A stretch of 64,000 nt of DNA from NCBI GenBank assembly GCA_051294375.1, contig CM119266.1, positions 23,711,237-23,775,236 of the forward strand, written 5' to 3'. The notes under the pieces are model-generated. The model searched no databases. It was not told the origin of the DNA and was given only the letters and a program-made list of their open reading frames with translations. This document shows positions 40,820 to 54,072 of the stretch, one piece after another (the first letter of the stretch is position 1; each line of letters starts with the position of its first letter). A program made the position numbers and the translations under genes. The stretch comes from Paraspadella gotoi (lineage: Eukaryota > Chaetognatha).

Positions 40820-41616
40820 CTACGCCTAGCGTGTGCCAAGAATAGCGTTTTGCAGTTCCCTTTTTTTCATTTCAGAAAAGATTCCAATTTTAAAACCCTA
40901 GCCGTTATAAATTTTCCCGCCAGACTCTCTTCGTCCGACGCCCGTTTCCCCCGAAACTCGAATTTCTTCATAATTTATTTTGTTTACAAATAAATGACGC
41001 ATTTGCGCTTCCGGAAAATTTGAGGAGCTGTCTTGTGGAGGCATGAAAATAAACTTTGCCCGAATTCAAAACTAAGTTTTTATTCTTTAGGGTCCGTTCA
41101 GAAATGTTATCTCTTTATTGCGTAACAATCCTAGGTCTTAAAAACATCTAAACTCAAATAGCAAATCCAAAGTCAGGGGCAATATAGCTTATTTATTAAA
41201 TGAATTGATACTTTTTATATTGGTTGCACCAATTTTATAACCCAAAATAATGATTGAATTTTGGCGCAAGCTGTCTTGAAATTATTACTCCTCTCAAAAA
41301 ATAGACGATCGAATGAATTGAGGGTTTTTTTCCGGTATCGAGATTTTTCGAGTTTTTGGAGAGGCTCGTCGAAACGAGGCCGACGAGAAACCTTTACCAT
41401 ATCTCTTTTCATGTTATTAGCGGCATTAAATTTCTATGCCAAGAATAGAGAGAGAGAGGAGAGAGAGAGACGCAGAAGAACGAGAGAGCAAGAGAGAGAG
41501 AGAGAGAGAGAGAGGCGAAGACAGTAGAGGTAGGAGGAGTCCGAAATAGAATCGGAGTGATTTGACTGTTCAACCGGCGCTGGACCTCTTGTGATTTAGA
41601 GAGAGAGAGGAGAGAG

Positions 41617-41653
<37 letters not shown>

Positions 41654-42618
41654 GCCGTAAATTGGCGAGATTCTATTGCGGGTGTTTGTGACGTTGAAAA
41701 TCGCGACGTGATTCATGATTGTTACAGAAGGCAGGGTCTGATTTATTTTAATAAAGGTTCGGACTATTGTTGGCATCGGACCCTTTCAGTATAGTTAAAA
41801 GTTAAGACTACGTTATAGAATAGAACATTATTTAATCTTTCGGCTCAAGTAAAAAGGGTTGTAATTCGCTATCATTTTTTTGCAAGTTGATCATTTTCAA
41901 TTAAGCGAGTTGAAAGAAGTTACATTTATAGACGTTCAGGTAATTAGAGTTACAGTAATTTTTTTTCACATAAACTTTTCCGTCAGTCGTGTTCAAAAAA
42001 GAAAACAAATATAACGAAAGCAAAGCTAGCAGATGAATTACAAATACTTGATGATATCGTTGATGAGAAATATAAAAATAATAAACCAATTATTTTTCTA
42101 ATAAAATGTTGCTCATATTATGACATAAAATCGACCAAATTGCTTGAGAACTGTATCCCCTTAATTTTAGCTTCTTTCACCTTTGCTTTCACAGTCTGTG
42201 TCGTCCTTTTAATCGATATCGTGATGATTAGAACCAAAGTATTTTCTCATGTCCTCTTTTTTTCTCTGTTTCTTTTACTGGTCACTTTCGCCCTCACCAT
42301 TAAAGACTCTTCGGTCTCACGGGTTTAAAAGCGGCGACGAAATATATCGATCCAAAGGCGAAAATCTCCCAGCCCAAACTTACCTTCGCATTTGTCGTTC
42401 GGAACTTCGCACGAGTCGCCAATCGCTCATAAAGCAAACGTCAAGGCAAATCTGCACAAATTCCCAATTCAAAAAATAGTACAATTTAATTTCAAAGTAG
42501 CGCTTTAAACGATTCAACGTTTCACTATCTCTCCGTTTAAATTTTATAATAAAAACAAACAAAAAAAAACAAAACCGAATCGTTCCTCTTTCAACTTTCG
42601 TTTTCCCCCCAACGAAAC

Positions 42619-45600
42619 ATGGACGTTGTCCAAGTCGCCCGAGACTTCCCTCCCGCCCAATACATCGCCGCCGTCGATGGCTTCCGCTCCGATTCATCTT
42701 CCTCCGGTCGTGACTCTGTCTCCCCCTCTCCGGGATCCTCTCCCGACTCTTCTACCGATTCCTCCCTCTCTTCTCTCTCTTCTCCCTCTCTCAACCCCCG
42801 ACGCGCCACCAAGCTCTTCCTCGGCGGTCTCAACCGGGTCACGACATCTCGCAACGTCTACGATTACTTCTCGGCGTTCGGCGGCGTCCGCCAAGCCGTC
42901 GTCAAGGAGGATGCTGCCACGAAGAAGTCGAGAGGCTTCGGGTTCGTCGAATTTGCCAGCGTCGATTCCGTGCAACGGGTCTTCGAGTCCGCGCCGCACT
43001 TTTTGCAGGTTCTGGGGGATCTTTTTCTGATTGGGGCAATGTTTGAAGGTTGAAATGTGGCTTTATCATAGCTCTATTTGATAACAATTTTTCCTGAACA
43101 TTTTATAACAAATATTCAAATATGATTTTTGCCCAAATTGTTTTACAAATTTTTCTCTCACTTCAGCTTAAATGCAGCAGTTTATTCAATTGATTCTTAT
43201 GTATTTGAATTTGAAAACTCCAGGACAAAATGATCACCTGCCGCGTGGCTCTCCCTCGAGGCGACTCTGAGCTCCGCCCGGCCAAACCTCGAAAGCTCTT
43301 CATCGGAGGACTTCCTCAAGGCGTCCACGAATCGGAAGTCCGCGCCGCTTTCGAGCCTTTCGGCATTGTGGAGTCCGTGCAGATCATGTACGACCCGAGT
43401 TCCATCCCCACCCCAGACGCTCCGCAGCGACACCGCGGTTTCGCCTTTCTTCTTTTCGTCGAGGGCGACGACGCGGAGCGCGTCGTGCAGCGGCGCTACT
43501 TTTTCGTCGCCGATCGGCTCGTGGAGGCCAAGCCGGCGGCTCCACGAGACGCTACTGGGTTCGTGAATTATAAGTTACGATTAGTAACCCTTTATTCATT
43601 AATTTAATTATTGATTTAATTCATTTTATTATTAATTAAGACTTTTAAAAAAATTCAAAGAGGCACTCCTTATTCTATTATAATTTCTTAACATTTAAAC
43701 GCAAAAAAAAAAAACCCAAACTAATTCAAGGATCAGTGCGACTCCGCCTACCTTCTCCATCAACTCGACCCTCCTCGTTTCCGATCTTCCCCATCACATT
43801 GACGAATACAGCCTCTACAGCATTTTCGGCGCCTTCGGTCGCGTCGAGGAGGTCAAGGTGCTGCGCGACGACCCCGAAGCGACGGGCACGCGCCATCGCG
43901 GCTACGCCCTCATCACTTACGCCCGCGCCGAAGATGCATTGGCGCTGAGGAAGAGAAAAGAGCCTCTGTTGGTGGAGGATCGAACGGTGGCGCTGAGATT
44001 CGCCGAGGAGCCAAAGGTGGTGGGAATTGGTGATTTATATGGATAATATTTGACAGATTTATTTATACCTAATTTAAGTAAATGCGTCTAATCAAATTTG
44101 ATTCAGTTTATTTTAATTTAATTGCGTCTCAAGATCTGAAAAGAAAACAGAGCAAACAAATAATTACGGGAATGGTTGCAGAAATATCTTATGTCAACAA
44201 TAAACGTGAACAAGAAAAGAAAATAAAAAAGAAAAAGAGATCGGGAGACTAAGTCAAGATTGTACATTATTTATTGTTTTGGCCACTCGAATTGACTTCA
44301 ACCATGAAGATGACCTTAGCCACAAAGATGACGAGGATCACAAAATTGTCCATGAATTTAAAAAATATGTATTCTACGGTAATAAGGCATTATTGTTAAA
44401 AATTACGTGAATTCTATTCTTTAACTTCCTTCTCCCCCTAGGACGTGGAAGCGTCCCTCGAAGCCATGAAGACTCGTTCCTCTTCCTTCTCTTCCGACCG
44501 GAATTCTTTCTCTTCCGCCGACGACGCTTTCCACAGCGACGACGACCTCTGCGATTGTCCCTTCTGCGGGAACGACGCTTCCCGCTGCTGCTCCGACGAC
44601 TGCACGCGACCTTTGCCTACGACGCCGCCGCAATTCAACGGACCCGTTCCCGTGCAGCCAGGGCGACCGCCAAATCCATCGCCTCCTTACCTTTATCCAC
44701 AACACGAACCTCTTCAGTCTTATCGGGTATCTCTCCCTCATTTATCGCCCTTTTGTCCGCCGGCGTCGCCTTTCTCCTCTCGGCCAAACACCCCGGCGTA
44801 CTTTGGCCCTCCTATCCCGGTCAACCCTATTCCAACTTGTGCCATCCCTTGTCCGTCCTTAACGCCGCGGCCAGGCTTAGTTCCCCGTAATTCCACGCTG
44901 CCCGCCAACCCACCCTTGATCGATTTGCCGCCCCGGTTGTCCGAGCGTGCCCCCGCCCCTCCAAATTGCACCGTCCACCCTCACGTAGTCGGTCCGGTGC
45001 CCGCCGCCGTCGACCCTTCTCTACATCTCCACAACCACTGGCTGAAGATGTACGAGATGTGGCGTCGGGAGCAGGAATGGCGACGACAGCAAGAGTGGCT
45101 GCAGGAGCACGATAGTCGGCGACACATGGAGGTCATGCGTCGGCAGGAGAAGCTTCGCCAGGAGCAGGAAAAGCGTCAGAAGAGAGAACAAGATTTCCAG
45201 ACGAACCTTCGCAGTTTATTCTCCATGCTCGACACGCCGGTGCCGGCCGCGTCATCGTCGCCTTCGTCTCCACCGTCGTCGCTGTCTTCGGCGACGAACA
45301 TCCACATTCAAACTGTGGTGCTGCCTATGGAGGACGGTCAGGCGTTGCTGTCATCCCTTGACGCCGCCAAAGTGGAATTGCCACCGCCATGTGACTTCCA
45401 GGGAGCGTCAACTATGGCAGAATCTCCGCTACAGCTGCCGACGCTGGACGAAACGCAGATGGTGCTTTCCACCTTGGAGAGAGGCGTGGGTGAGGAAAAC
45501 TGCGACCAAACCGAAGTCGTCGGTCCCGTCGAGTCGCCCGTCCGCTCGGAATCCTGCAAGAGCGAAGAGAAGCCGTCTCTCTTCGAAATCTTCCAATCCA

Positions 45601-45647
45601 GCGACGAAGGGCTCTCTTCCCAATCCGCCAACGAGATTGAGACCTGA
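42619..45647 (+). CDS. Three-RRM hnRNP A/B-Musashi-like RNA-binding protein, 4 exons, 738 aa
   Basis: Exons are 42619-43008, 43224-43558, 43731-44016 and 44442-45647. All introns are GT-AG and the phases join cleanly. The start context AACGAAACATGG is good. A Ser-rich N-terminus (1-60) precedes RRM1 (about 64-141; RNP2 KLFLGGLN, RNP1 KSRGFGFVEF), RRM2 (about 153-234; KLFIGGLP, RHRGFAFLLF) and RRM3 (about 254-332; TLLVSDLP, RHRGYALITY). RRM1 and RRM2 resemble the hnRNP A/B, Musashi and DAZAP1 tandem domains, so binding of single-stranded RNA is the likely role. RRM3 lacks the RNP2 aromatic and has a weaker RNP1 (Tyr, then Ala-Leu in place of Gly-Phe-Phe). Exon 4 encodes a Cys cluster (Cys 374, 376, 379, 386, 387, 391), a Pro-rich linker (about 392-530), a charged Trp-containing helix likely to coil (about 535-598) and a Ser/Glu-rich tail. 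I cannot assign a named orthologue. Confidence 0.85.
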
Positions 45648-46045
45648 GAAGCGATCGAGAGATAATTTTGCCTCGCCGTGATTCTTTTAACCCGTTTTAA
45701 TTGCGTTGTCTTGCAATTTACAAGACAGAATCAGTCATTTTTACCACTCATTGTTTTTAATTAATTTGCTCTCGTGTCTCTCTAATCAATATTACGTGAT
45801 ATTCCGAGATGGCCTCACTCTTTCGTTTTATTTAATTCACCTTGTACTATCAAATCAATTTTAACAACTTTCTCGAGACCGAATGTGATCGAAATGTATT
45901 AGTTATATTTTTAGCGTGTTCAACTTTTTTAATTCATGAATTTTAGTTTTTATTCCTCACGAATTCTTTTCGCGTTAGCTCAAGTATTTTCTTCGGAAAT
46001 TAAACTCGGAAGCTTTTAATTCATCGTATTTAAATATAAACCTAA
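45648..46045 (+). other. Probable 3' UTR of the three-RRM gene
   Basis: AT-rich sequence after the TGA. No canonical AATAAA was found. AATATAAA-like words near 46030 are a weak candidate polyadenylation signal. Confidence 0.3.
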
Positions 46046-47229
46046 AAAAAGTAGGAAAAAAATTGAGAGCAACTCTCGCATGGGGTTTGTGCCTCTGGCC
46101 GAGCCTTCCTCGATAATGATTATGGTCATACCGGAGGATCTTCTTTATGACATCCTGCGAGTTTTATGGTGGTCCCAACAAAAAAAAAATCAACGCGTCC
46201 CATTCCCTTTTTCTTTTATTCTCTCTTTCTCCCAACGAACGCTGTCCGACCGAAAGAGGGAAGGTCTCTCTCTCTCTCTCTCTCTCCACAAAGGGAAACG
46301 ACTTCATCAAAAGTCTCGATTCGCCCCGAGAACGAAAATAATATTTTTATCTTTTTTTTTTTGTTCCTTCGAAGTTGATGACCGACGCTGACGAGTCCCG
46401 CCTTCTCATTTCCTGTCCTCGTTAACGTCAGCGTCTTTGTTCTCGTCCCCGTCATCTTTTGGGCTTCGACGACAACTAATCCCGGAGAGAGAGAGAGAGA
46501 GAGAAAGAGCGAAATAAAAAATCGCGTGACCCGGGAATCCAGAGTAAGTCCTTCCACTTTTTTGATTGAAAGGAAAAAAATTCTGGCTCCATATCGCACT
46601 ATGCATGACTCTGGTTTACGTATTTTCAGATAATGTTAATAAGAGAAAATTTGTTTTGAAACGTTAGTGAGCAGTTTATATTGTCAGTCCCTTTTTTGTA
46701 TTTTGTTACGTCTTTTTTTTTCGAAGCTTCTCGCAAGAAACATTAGATGGCAGCAGCGACCACTGATGGCTGCGCCGTCGGATCAGAACGCCCCCCGGCA
46801 AAATGGATCGACCAAAAATTGGAACAGTCGAGAAAGATCGAGCTAGTTCGAAAACAATCTTATCTTATTGTCATTCAAAACTTCTTAATTAGTAAAGTCG
46901 CATATCTTAGTCAAAGTTATAAAGACTAGTTATAAATTATTCTATTATATATATAATATATATATATTATATATTATATATATATCTGTTTGGATTTATC
47001 GTATTTTCCGGTTAAGGATTGTGAGACCATCGTTCTAAAAATCCCCAATCTGCTTAAAAATATACAGAATACGCCTTTCTAGTGAAGATCGAGGCTTTTA
47101 CTATCTCTAAAATATTTTTATGCTAATTTTTTTTCTCATGAGAACAGCGTTTTTTGTTTTAATTTTTTTTCCTGACGCTGAAATCTACCCTGAGGTTTGT
47201 TTTTCTCAGTCACCATCTATTTTCCTCCG

Positions 47230-47273
<44 letters not shown>

Positions 47274-47811
47274 ATTTCTTGATCTTTTCTCCTGACTTTT
47301 CTCGCCCTCGTTCTGTCCTTCCGCCCCATTTCACGTCTTCATTCCAATTTCCCGCTTTTTCGAATATCAAAAGCAGCGCCGGCGTCCTCTTCGTCGTCTT
47401 TTCCGGCGTTGTCGTCGTCGTCGTCGTCCGTCACGTCTTCTTTCGAATTTGTTTTATTGTGCCGTCCTTTGTAATCCACGTTTATATCTTAGAGATTTTT
47501 ATAATACGTCTCTTATATTTCTAAATCAGTACCTTGTGCAACGCCTTTAGTTCTGGAAAAATGTTTACTTTTCAACGCATCAATTATTAAAAATTCGTCG
47601 CAAAATTCTCGCTTATTTTTCAATTTTCATAACAATGCTGATCATGGCACCTTTTTCTCAAAAACTACAATATGCTAATGAGTTTAAGAAACTTTCGCGA
47701 GCGAAGCTCTTTTTTTTTTCCTCTTTAAACTATAAAACTGTTATGATGATGAAGACGACGTCGGTGATGACGCCGACGAACCTCACCAGAACGACTGATT
47801 TCTTTTCAGGG

Positions 47812-47860
<49 letters not shown>

Positions 47861-48731
47861 CTTTCTCTTTCCCACTTTTGGTTCGAGTCAATGGTTTGTG
47901 AAAAGCAAATGGTCTTCTCGCCTCCACGGCTCCGAAGGGCGAGAGGAGGGGTGTTGGAAAGAGAGTGGCGAAAGCGGTGAATCGGAGGTGGCAGTGAAAA
48001 AGGGTGTTGTCTGGAAAATGATGTTGTAGTAGTTAAATATTTTGGGAGTGGGTGCTGTCGGTGTCATCAGTAAAAATATTACGATAGCCGTTGTCGTTTA
48101 CAACGTATATGTTATCCTAGTGTCAAGTTCTTCCCGCGACTACAGTCCAGCAGTGGTTCTCGGCTGTGGTGTCGTCGCGAGAGACTGAGTCCGCGACGTT
48201 GTCAAAGGTGCGTTCTGAGGCGGACGAGACTAGCGGGACTCAAAGACGAAATCAGGAAAGAACGATCTCTCGTTTTTGTATTGAACAACGAAAGATCCAA
48301 ATGAGACGACGACTGGGTTATGAAATATAATAAATATATATGAAATAGAATTGTAAAAGTTATAAAAGTTATAAAAGACTATGTTACTATGTTACTATGT
48401 ACGTAGCTCAGGAATGAGAAACATAAACAAAGAAACGAAGAGATTTTTTTTTTATAAAATAAACTATTAAAAAAAATTATGTGATAAATCGTCTATTTGA
48501 ACCTTAAAAATTTCAATCGGTGAATTATTTCATAATTCGGCGCTAAAACTTCGAGAAAAGAGCAACGCTTCTCTCGCCGCCTTCGATTTACGCGTTTTTT
48601 AAAGCTCCTAACAAATTTGTTAAAATCTCGTAAAACCCGAACGGAGAGTCGTAATCTTGTCAGAACAGAGGAAAGAAGGAGGAGACCATTTTTTCGTTTG
48701 GCGTTTTAACTACGCACTAACGCGGCAACTT

Positions 48732-48803
<72 letters not shown>

Positions 48804-50099
48804 GGGGTGGAGCAGAAAAGGAAGGAGAGAGAACGAGAAGAATGGAAGGACACGTGCGTAAAAAGCGAAGAACATCTCGTTAAGGCCTGGGATCACTGGC
48901 CAAAGTTATAATTAGGGATTAAATTAAAGCTTGTATGTCGGAAAGTGGAGGTCCAGGTTGATCTGAAGTATCACTTATCTTCTCTTCCGAATCCATTGCT
49001 GTTTTTCGAATTTTATAATACTATATAGAATAAAAGAACCTTTCGGAAGGAGTTGCGAGGCCCAAACGGTAAGGGTTTTTTATGAAATTTACATAAATTT
49101 ATTGAGGACAAGTGGTCCAATTCTATGGAGAGGGATTTTTCAAATTCACTTATCTTCATAGGAAAAAAAAAAGGGAATAAAAAATTTTAGATTAAATTCT
49201 AATATTCTTGAAAACTAGTAACATTTTTCCAAAATCCCTCTCATAGAATTTCTCCCACCTTTTCCATTACTATTAAAAAATAATTTTAGTTTATTTTTAT
49301 TTCAAACCGTTTTTAGCTCCAACTCTTTTTGTTATTTATTTTTTATTTTTTATTTTTTTTCTGTAGATTTTACAGAACTGAAAGTCGAGCAAAGAACTCT
49401 TTAAAATCGATACGTTTTCCAAATCTTTTTCATTTTCTGTTTAAATGATGGCTTTTACCGATCTTAAAGTTTTATCAAATTTTTGACAATTTTTTTATTA
49501 CAACAAATTGGCTGTGGCTGGGGAAAGAGTCAGTAAACAAGGAGGAATGCTGCAATAGTGTTTATTATTTTTTTTCTCAGTCTTCGGTCAAGCTTTATGC
49601 CAGTTTTGAAGCATTGGGAACAGAAATAATTTCATAAGCAGAGCATCGAGGATGGTCCGTCTGTGGAATCTGTAGCAGTTCTATGCACCATTGGGTTGTT
49701 TTTCAAAGTGGACCCAAACTTCATTTTGCCAGTGGACGATGTTCTTTGAATTTACAATTTTACAATTTTTAATCATTTTTTTTGTAATAAAATGATAATA
49801 GACATCCTGATATAAGCGTTCTGCCTCTCTCTCTACTAAACGTTTATGTTTCATCATTAATTGATTCTATAACATAATTGGAATGACTTTGGTTAGTTGT
49901 TAGTTTACCACTGAGGTAGGTGCTGTTAATGAAAAAAAAAATAAAAAAATTGCGTTTAAAAAGGACTTACTGTTGGATTGAATTTTTAAGTTTACTGATA
50001 AAAAAATTGCCGATTTTTAGTTGCCTCTTGAAGCTGAAACCTTATCAAATTTTAGATTTTTTTTTTTTTGAAACGTGAGGGAATACACTTCACTTCTCT
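46046..50099. other. Non-coding stretch with microsatellites
   Basis: No gene was recognised. It holds an alternating AT tract (about 46939-46986), (CT)n at 47232-47270 and 47815-47853, (GA)n at 48733-48794, and long AT-rich sequence at 48.9-50.1 kb. Open frames here are short or repeat-derived. Confidence 0.6.
48733..48794. repeat. (GA)n microsatellite
   Basis: Perfect tract of about 60 bp. Confidence 0.95.
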
Positions 50100-50124
50100 N
50101 NNNNNNNNNNNNNNNNNNNNNNNN
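50100..50124. other. Assembly gap of exactly 25 N
   Basis: The left flank ends CTTCTCT and the right flank begins GAGAGAGAG. The strand switch of the repeat across the gap hints at a fold-back join like the one at 14.5 kb, but no long matching arms were seen. Confidence 0.9.
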
Positions 50125-50244
50125 GAGAGAGAGAGAGAGAGGGTTAATGACCGACGAGAAGTCCTTTCCTCGATTTAAGTGATAAAAGTCGCGGAGTCTG
50201 AGATTAAAAACGAATATAAATTGAAAGGCGGCGAATAAAAAAAA

Positions 50245-50562
50245 NNNNNNNNNNNNNNNNNNNNNNNNNNNNNNNNNNNNNNNNNNNNNNNNNNNNNNNN
50301 NNNNNNNNNNNNNNNNNNNNNNNNNNNNNNNNNNNNNNNNNNNNNNNNNNNNNNNNNNNNNNNNNNNNNNNNNNNNNNNNNNNNNNNNNNNNNNNNNNNN
50401 NNNNNNNNNNNNNNNNNNNNNNNNNNNNNNNNNNNNNNNNNNNNNNNNNNNNNNNNNNNNNNNNNNNNNNNNNNNNNNNNNNNNNNNNNNNNNNNNNNNN
50501 NNNNNNNNNNNNNNNNNNNNNNNNNNNNNNNNNNNNNNNNNNNNNNNNNNNNNNNNNNNNNN
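50245..50562. other. Assembly gap, 318 N, between A-rich flanks
   Basis: Flanked by AAAAAAA on both sides. This is the largest gap in the window. Confidence 0.95.
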
Positions 50563-51569
50563 AAAAAAATTATTAAATTAAGACTCCGAGAGGGCCAATA
50601 ATTTTTTAAAAGTTTAAGACAGAGCTGCAACTGTGTATTTCTGTTTTCATTTCGTAACCACGCTTACCTTTTATCTTAATAGTTTAAGCTACTCTGAACA
50701 AGTGAGAGAGAGGAGAGGAGAGGAGAGAGAAGAGGAGGGGGGGAGACGAGTAGAGAAGACGAGAGAGGAGACGGGAGGGGGAGGAGGAGGAGAGGAGAGA
50801 GGAGAGGGACGAGACGGAAGGACGAGAGCACGGGGAGAGAGAGGGCATTGACAAAAAATTAACCGTCTCATATACTGAAAAAGTTAGCCTTCATGCTTCA
50901 TCTATGGGAGACGAAGGAAGCGTTGCCAAAGTTGAACGTGGAGCGCGCGGTGTGAGGTTGAGAGCAGATTTAATTGGAAGGGGGGGTTTTTTTATCGGCC
51001 GGGTGGCAGGAATTCTCTGATATTTGACCCGAAAGCCGAGCGCTGACACGCGAAAAATGGGCGGAGGAAGAGAGAGAGAGAGAGAGAAGAGAGAGAAGAG
51101 AGAGAGACGAGAGACGAGAGGAGACGGAGAGAGAGGGGGAAGAGAGAGAGAGAGGAGGATGAGAAAGCACGACAGAAAGCCGGAAAGCACGAGACTCTCA
51201 GCGCACGCTCGCACATAACGACTTCTCATTGCTTTCCATCGCAGGTTCGCGCCCTTTTCCTCCTCTCCTTTGGGGGGGGGGGATTGTGAATGGAAGCCTG
51301 AAAAAAGAAAGAAGAGAACAACTGAGAAATTTCGAGGGGTAGAAAATTTGAGAGATATTGACCGGCAAGTCAATTTTATGTGAGTGTGAAAATGGGTATA
51401 ACAATTTATGAATATTTGTTTTAAAAATATGTAAAATTTTACGAAATATATGTAATAATAAAGTATAATATTTTACTATTAAAAATACGAAACAAAAATC
51501 TTTTTTTACGCGTGAAAGGAAGCGCCTGTTGTTGTTGGGTGATACCGTTATTACTCCACTCCATTTGTT

Positions 51570-51609
<40 letters not shown>

Positions 51610-52136
51610 CATAAAACCCGCAATAGTAATTTTCTAAATTGTTGTTTTATGCAACAGAAAATTACTCACTCTCTCCCAGTGGAGCGGCGATGACAACCAT
51701 TCTCTCGACGCGATGACGGAGAAACGATGAGGGAAAAACTTTGTTATTAAACTTTTTTTCTCTACATTTTTTTAATATAACTTTTCTGATCGCGAATCGT
51801 TGAGGGTTAGCGGTTGTTCCGAGAAAAAAAAAAGTTTAAGTAATAGTCATTGGGAGAGTGTGTTTTCGTTTCAGCTTCTCTCTTGATTTTATAACATCTT
51901 TAAAAAATCTCAAACAAAATTATTTAGGACATTATGTTTTAAAATAACAAAACCTAATTTAAATTTTCAACTCGAATGAAATAAAAAAGAAATTCAATTT
52001 ATTTCATGAAAAAAAAAGAGGCGTCGCATCGGTTCTAAAAAGTTGCGAGGCGAAAAACTCGCTGGAATTGCCTCATTCGTCTAAATTCCAATAAATTTGG
52101 GGAGAGAGGGAGAGAGAGAGAGAGAGGAGGACGGAT

Positions 52137-52176
<40 letters not shown>

Positions 52177-52507
52177 AATTTCAATTTGTTTCCCCAAATA
52201 GAGAATGGGGAAGAATCTCAAAGGTTTGCCGCATCGTTAGATGCAACCGGGTTAGGTGATACAATTACGAAGGATTAATTCTTTAACTTCACTCTATAGA
52301 ATTACAAAGTCTTCCGAATGCTAAAGTGACAGATGAAACAGATGCAGGACTTAGTATATTTTAAACGACCTACTCACTGCTTTTCTCAAAAAACGGGAAA
52401 AAAAAGAATGGTACTTGGATTAAGATGAAATTTATTCACCTCACCTCGTTCATTCATATTTGATTTTCCCTTGTATCGACCCGAAACACTGTTCGACCCC
52501 TTTTCCC
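50563..52507. other. Non-coding, purine-rich stretch
   Basis: Degenerate GA-rich segments (50702-50840, 51066-51165) and perfect (GA)n at 51572-51604 and 52139-52173. No gene was recognised. Long S/L/P-rich minus-strand frames are repeat complements. Confidence 0.6.
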
Positions 52508-53767
52508 TCAACCACTCTCTTCCCACTTCCGGGTCACTTTGTTCCAACCCCTCGTCCGCCGGCGCAGCCCCCTCGAGAACACGATGCCCGGCTCCGCGTT
52601 GCCCGGAAGCGGATGATTCCCTGGGAACTTGCGCTGCTGCTTCAACACCTTGGCGTCGTCCACTTCCTTCATCGGAATGCCGAACTGAATCAACAACCCG
52701 GGGATGTCGAGAGTGGCCCGTCGGCCGTCCGACCGAGGCGGCGCGTTCCGCCCGCCCGGTGCATTGGAGATATTGACATTCTCCGAGTGGGAAATGTGGG
52801 TTAAAGATTCTTGCGAGTCATTTGACTGCAATTTAACGAAGGAAGCTGGAAGAGGTTCTTCCCTCGAGAGTATCCGCCTACTGGGTTTGATGTCGATAGA
52901 TCCAGCGCTCTCGCTGTCTTCGCTCCCCTTGCGTCGGTTCGCGTTGTCTTCCACAGTCAGCGATTGCTTCGGCTTTTCGTCGCTCTCCAACAAAGGCGCC
53001 CAGCTGACGATCCTCTTGCCGTCCAATCTCAAGGATCTTTTGGGCGATATACGCGGCGCCAACCCATCGGCATCGTCGGCGCTACGTAACGTGCCTTCCT
53101 CGAGGTGTTGGCTAAGGGATGGAATCGGAGTGTCCGAGACGGAGTGAGATTGTGATTGCAAAATGCCCTCGACCGCGGAGCCGGCCGCCGCTCCGGACTC
53201 CTTCCCTGAGCTTTTCGCCGCTGCTCTGTTGTCAGTCTCGAGAGCGTCACGGAAATTTTTGGAGGATCCCTTTGCATTCTCGTCAATGATACTGAAAAAG
53301 GTTTCGCGGGGCTCGGCGTTTGTGGCGGTGCCGGCGCCCGTCGCTTCTTTTTTATTTTCGACGAGGACGCTCTGCAATGGGTGGGTGAGAAGGTACTGTT
53401 CCTGGAGCGGCCTCTGATAGAAATAGGGTTTGGCGCTGTGGGCTTTGACGTGGACCTTAAATTGAAGGTAGAACTGTTTATAAAAATTTCTTGTAAAATA
53501 CATGCTCATTCATTTTCATGACGGGTAAATAAACCAATTTTATAATATTTAAATATTCAGAATTCATTGTTCTTTAGTTTTCAATCTCACTTGCGCCTCG
53601 ACGTCGTTTAAAACGCCCACAGGGCGACGCCAGAGTCTTTGCTTCGGGTAGACGACGATGTAATTGTTTCTCATGTCGTTCTGCGTGAATCCGCATCTGA
53701 GCGGAAAATAGGTGTTGTTGATGTAGATGTTTATGGAATTGATACGATCAATATAAAAATTATCCAT
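52508..53767 (-). CDS. Two-exon gene of unknown function, 374 aa
   Basis: Exon 1 is 53591-53767 (59 codons) and exon 2 is 52508-53455 (315 codons plus stop). The donor is CAA followed by GTGAGA and the acceptor is TTTAAG before GTCCACGTC. The phase-0 join reads NDVEAQVHVKAHSAKPYFYQ. The first ~110 residues look ordered (NNTYFPLRCGFTQ, NNYIVVYPKQRLWRRPVG, YFYQRPLQEQYLLTHPLQSV). The remainder is polar and probably disordered, rich in Ser, Asp, Glu and Arg, ending in RRRTRGWNKVTRKWEESG. No signal peptide or membrane segment is seen. The start is the first Met of the frame at 53767. An alternative is an upstream exon spliced at TTCCGCTCAG (about 53702). I do not recognise the family. Mixed codon use and clean splicing make it a likely real gene. 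Confidence 0.6.
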
Positions 53768-54072
53768 TCAAGTGACGATGACAACAACAACAACAAACGA
53801 TCAAAACACGGACAACGACGATCAAGTTCACTGCCCGTTATTCGACCACCTGACCTTGGGTCACCTCACTCACTGAACATTGACCATTGTTTTCGCCCCT
53901 GACTTTGGACAGGCTTTACTTTGTTAATTTGCCTGACTTTGTTACATCTTTATTCAAGATAATTATTCTTTTATAGCTTTCGTCAAATACTATACGTACT
54001 ACCATCCCCACTATAATAGATAAAGGACGATTCAAAAGTAGCCTCAGCAACCGTTTAATCTAACTAAAACAC

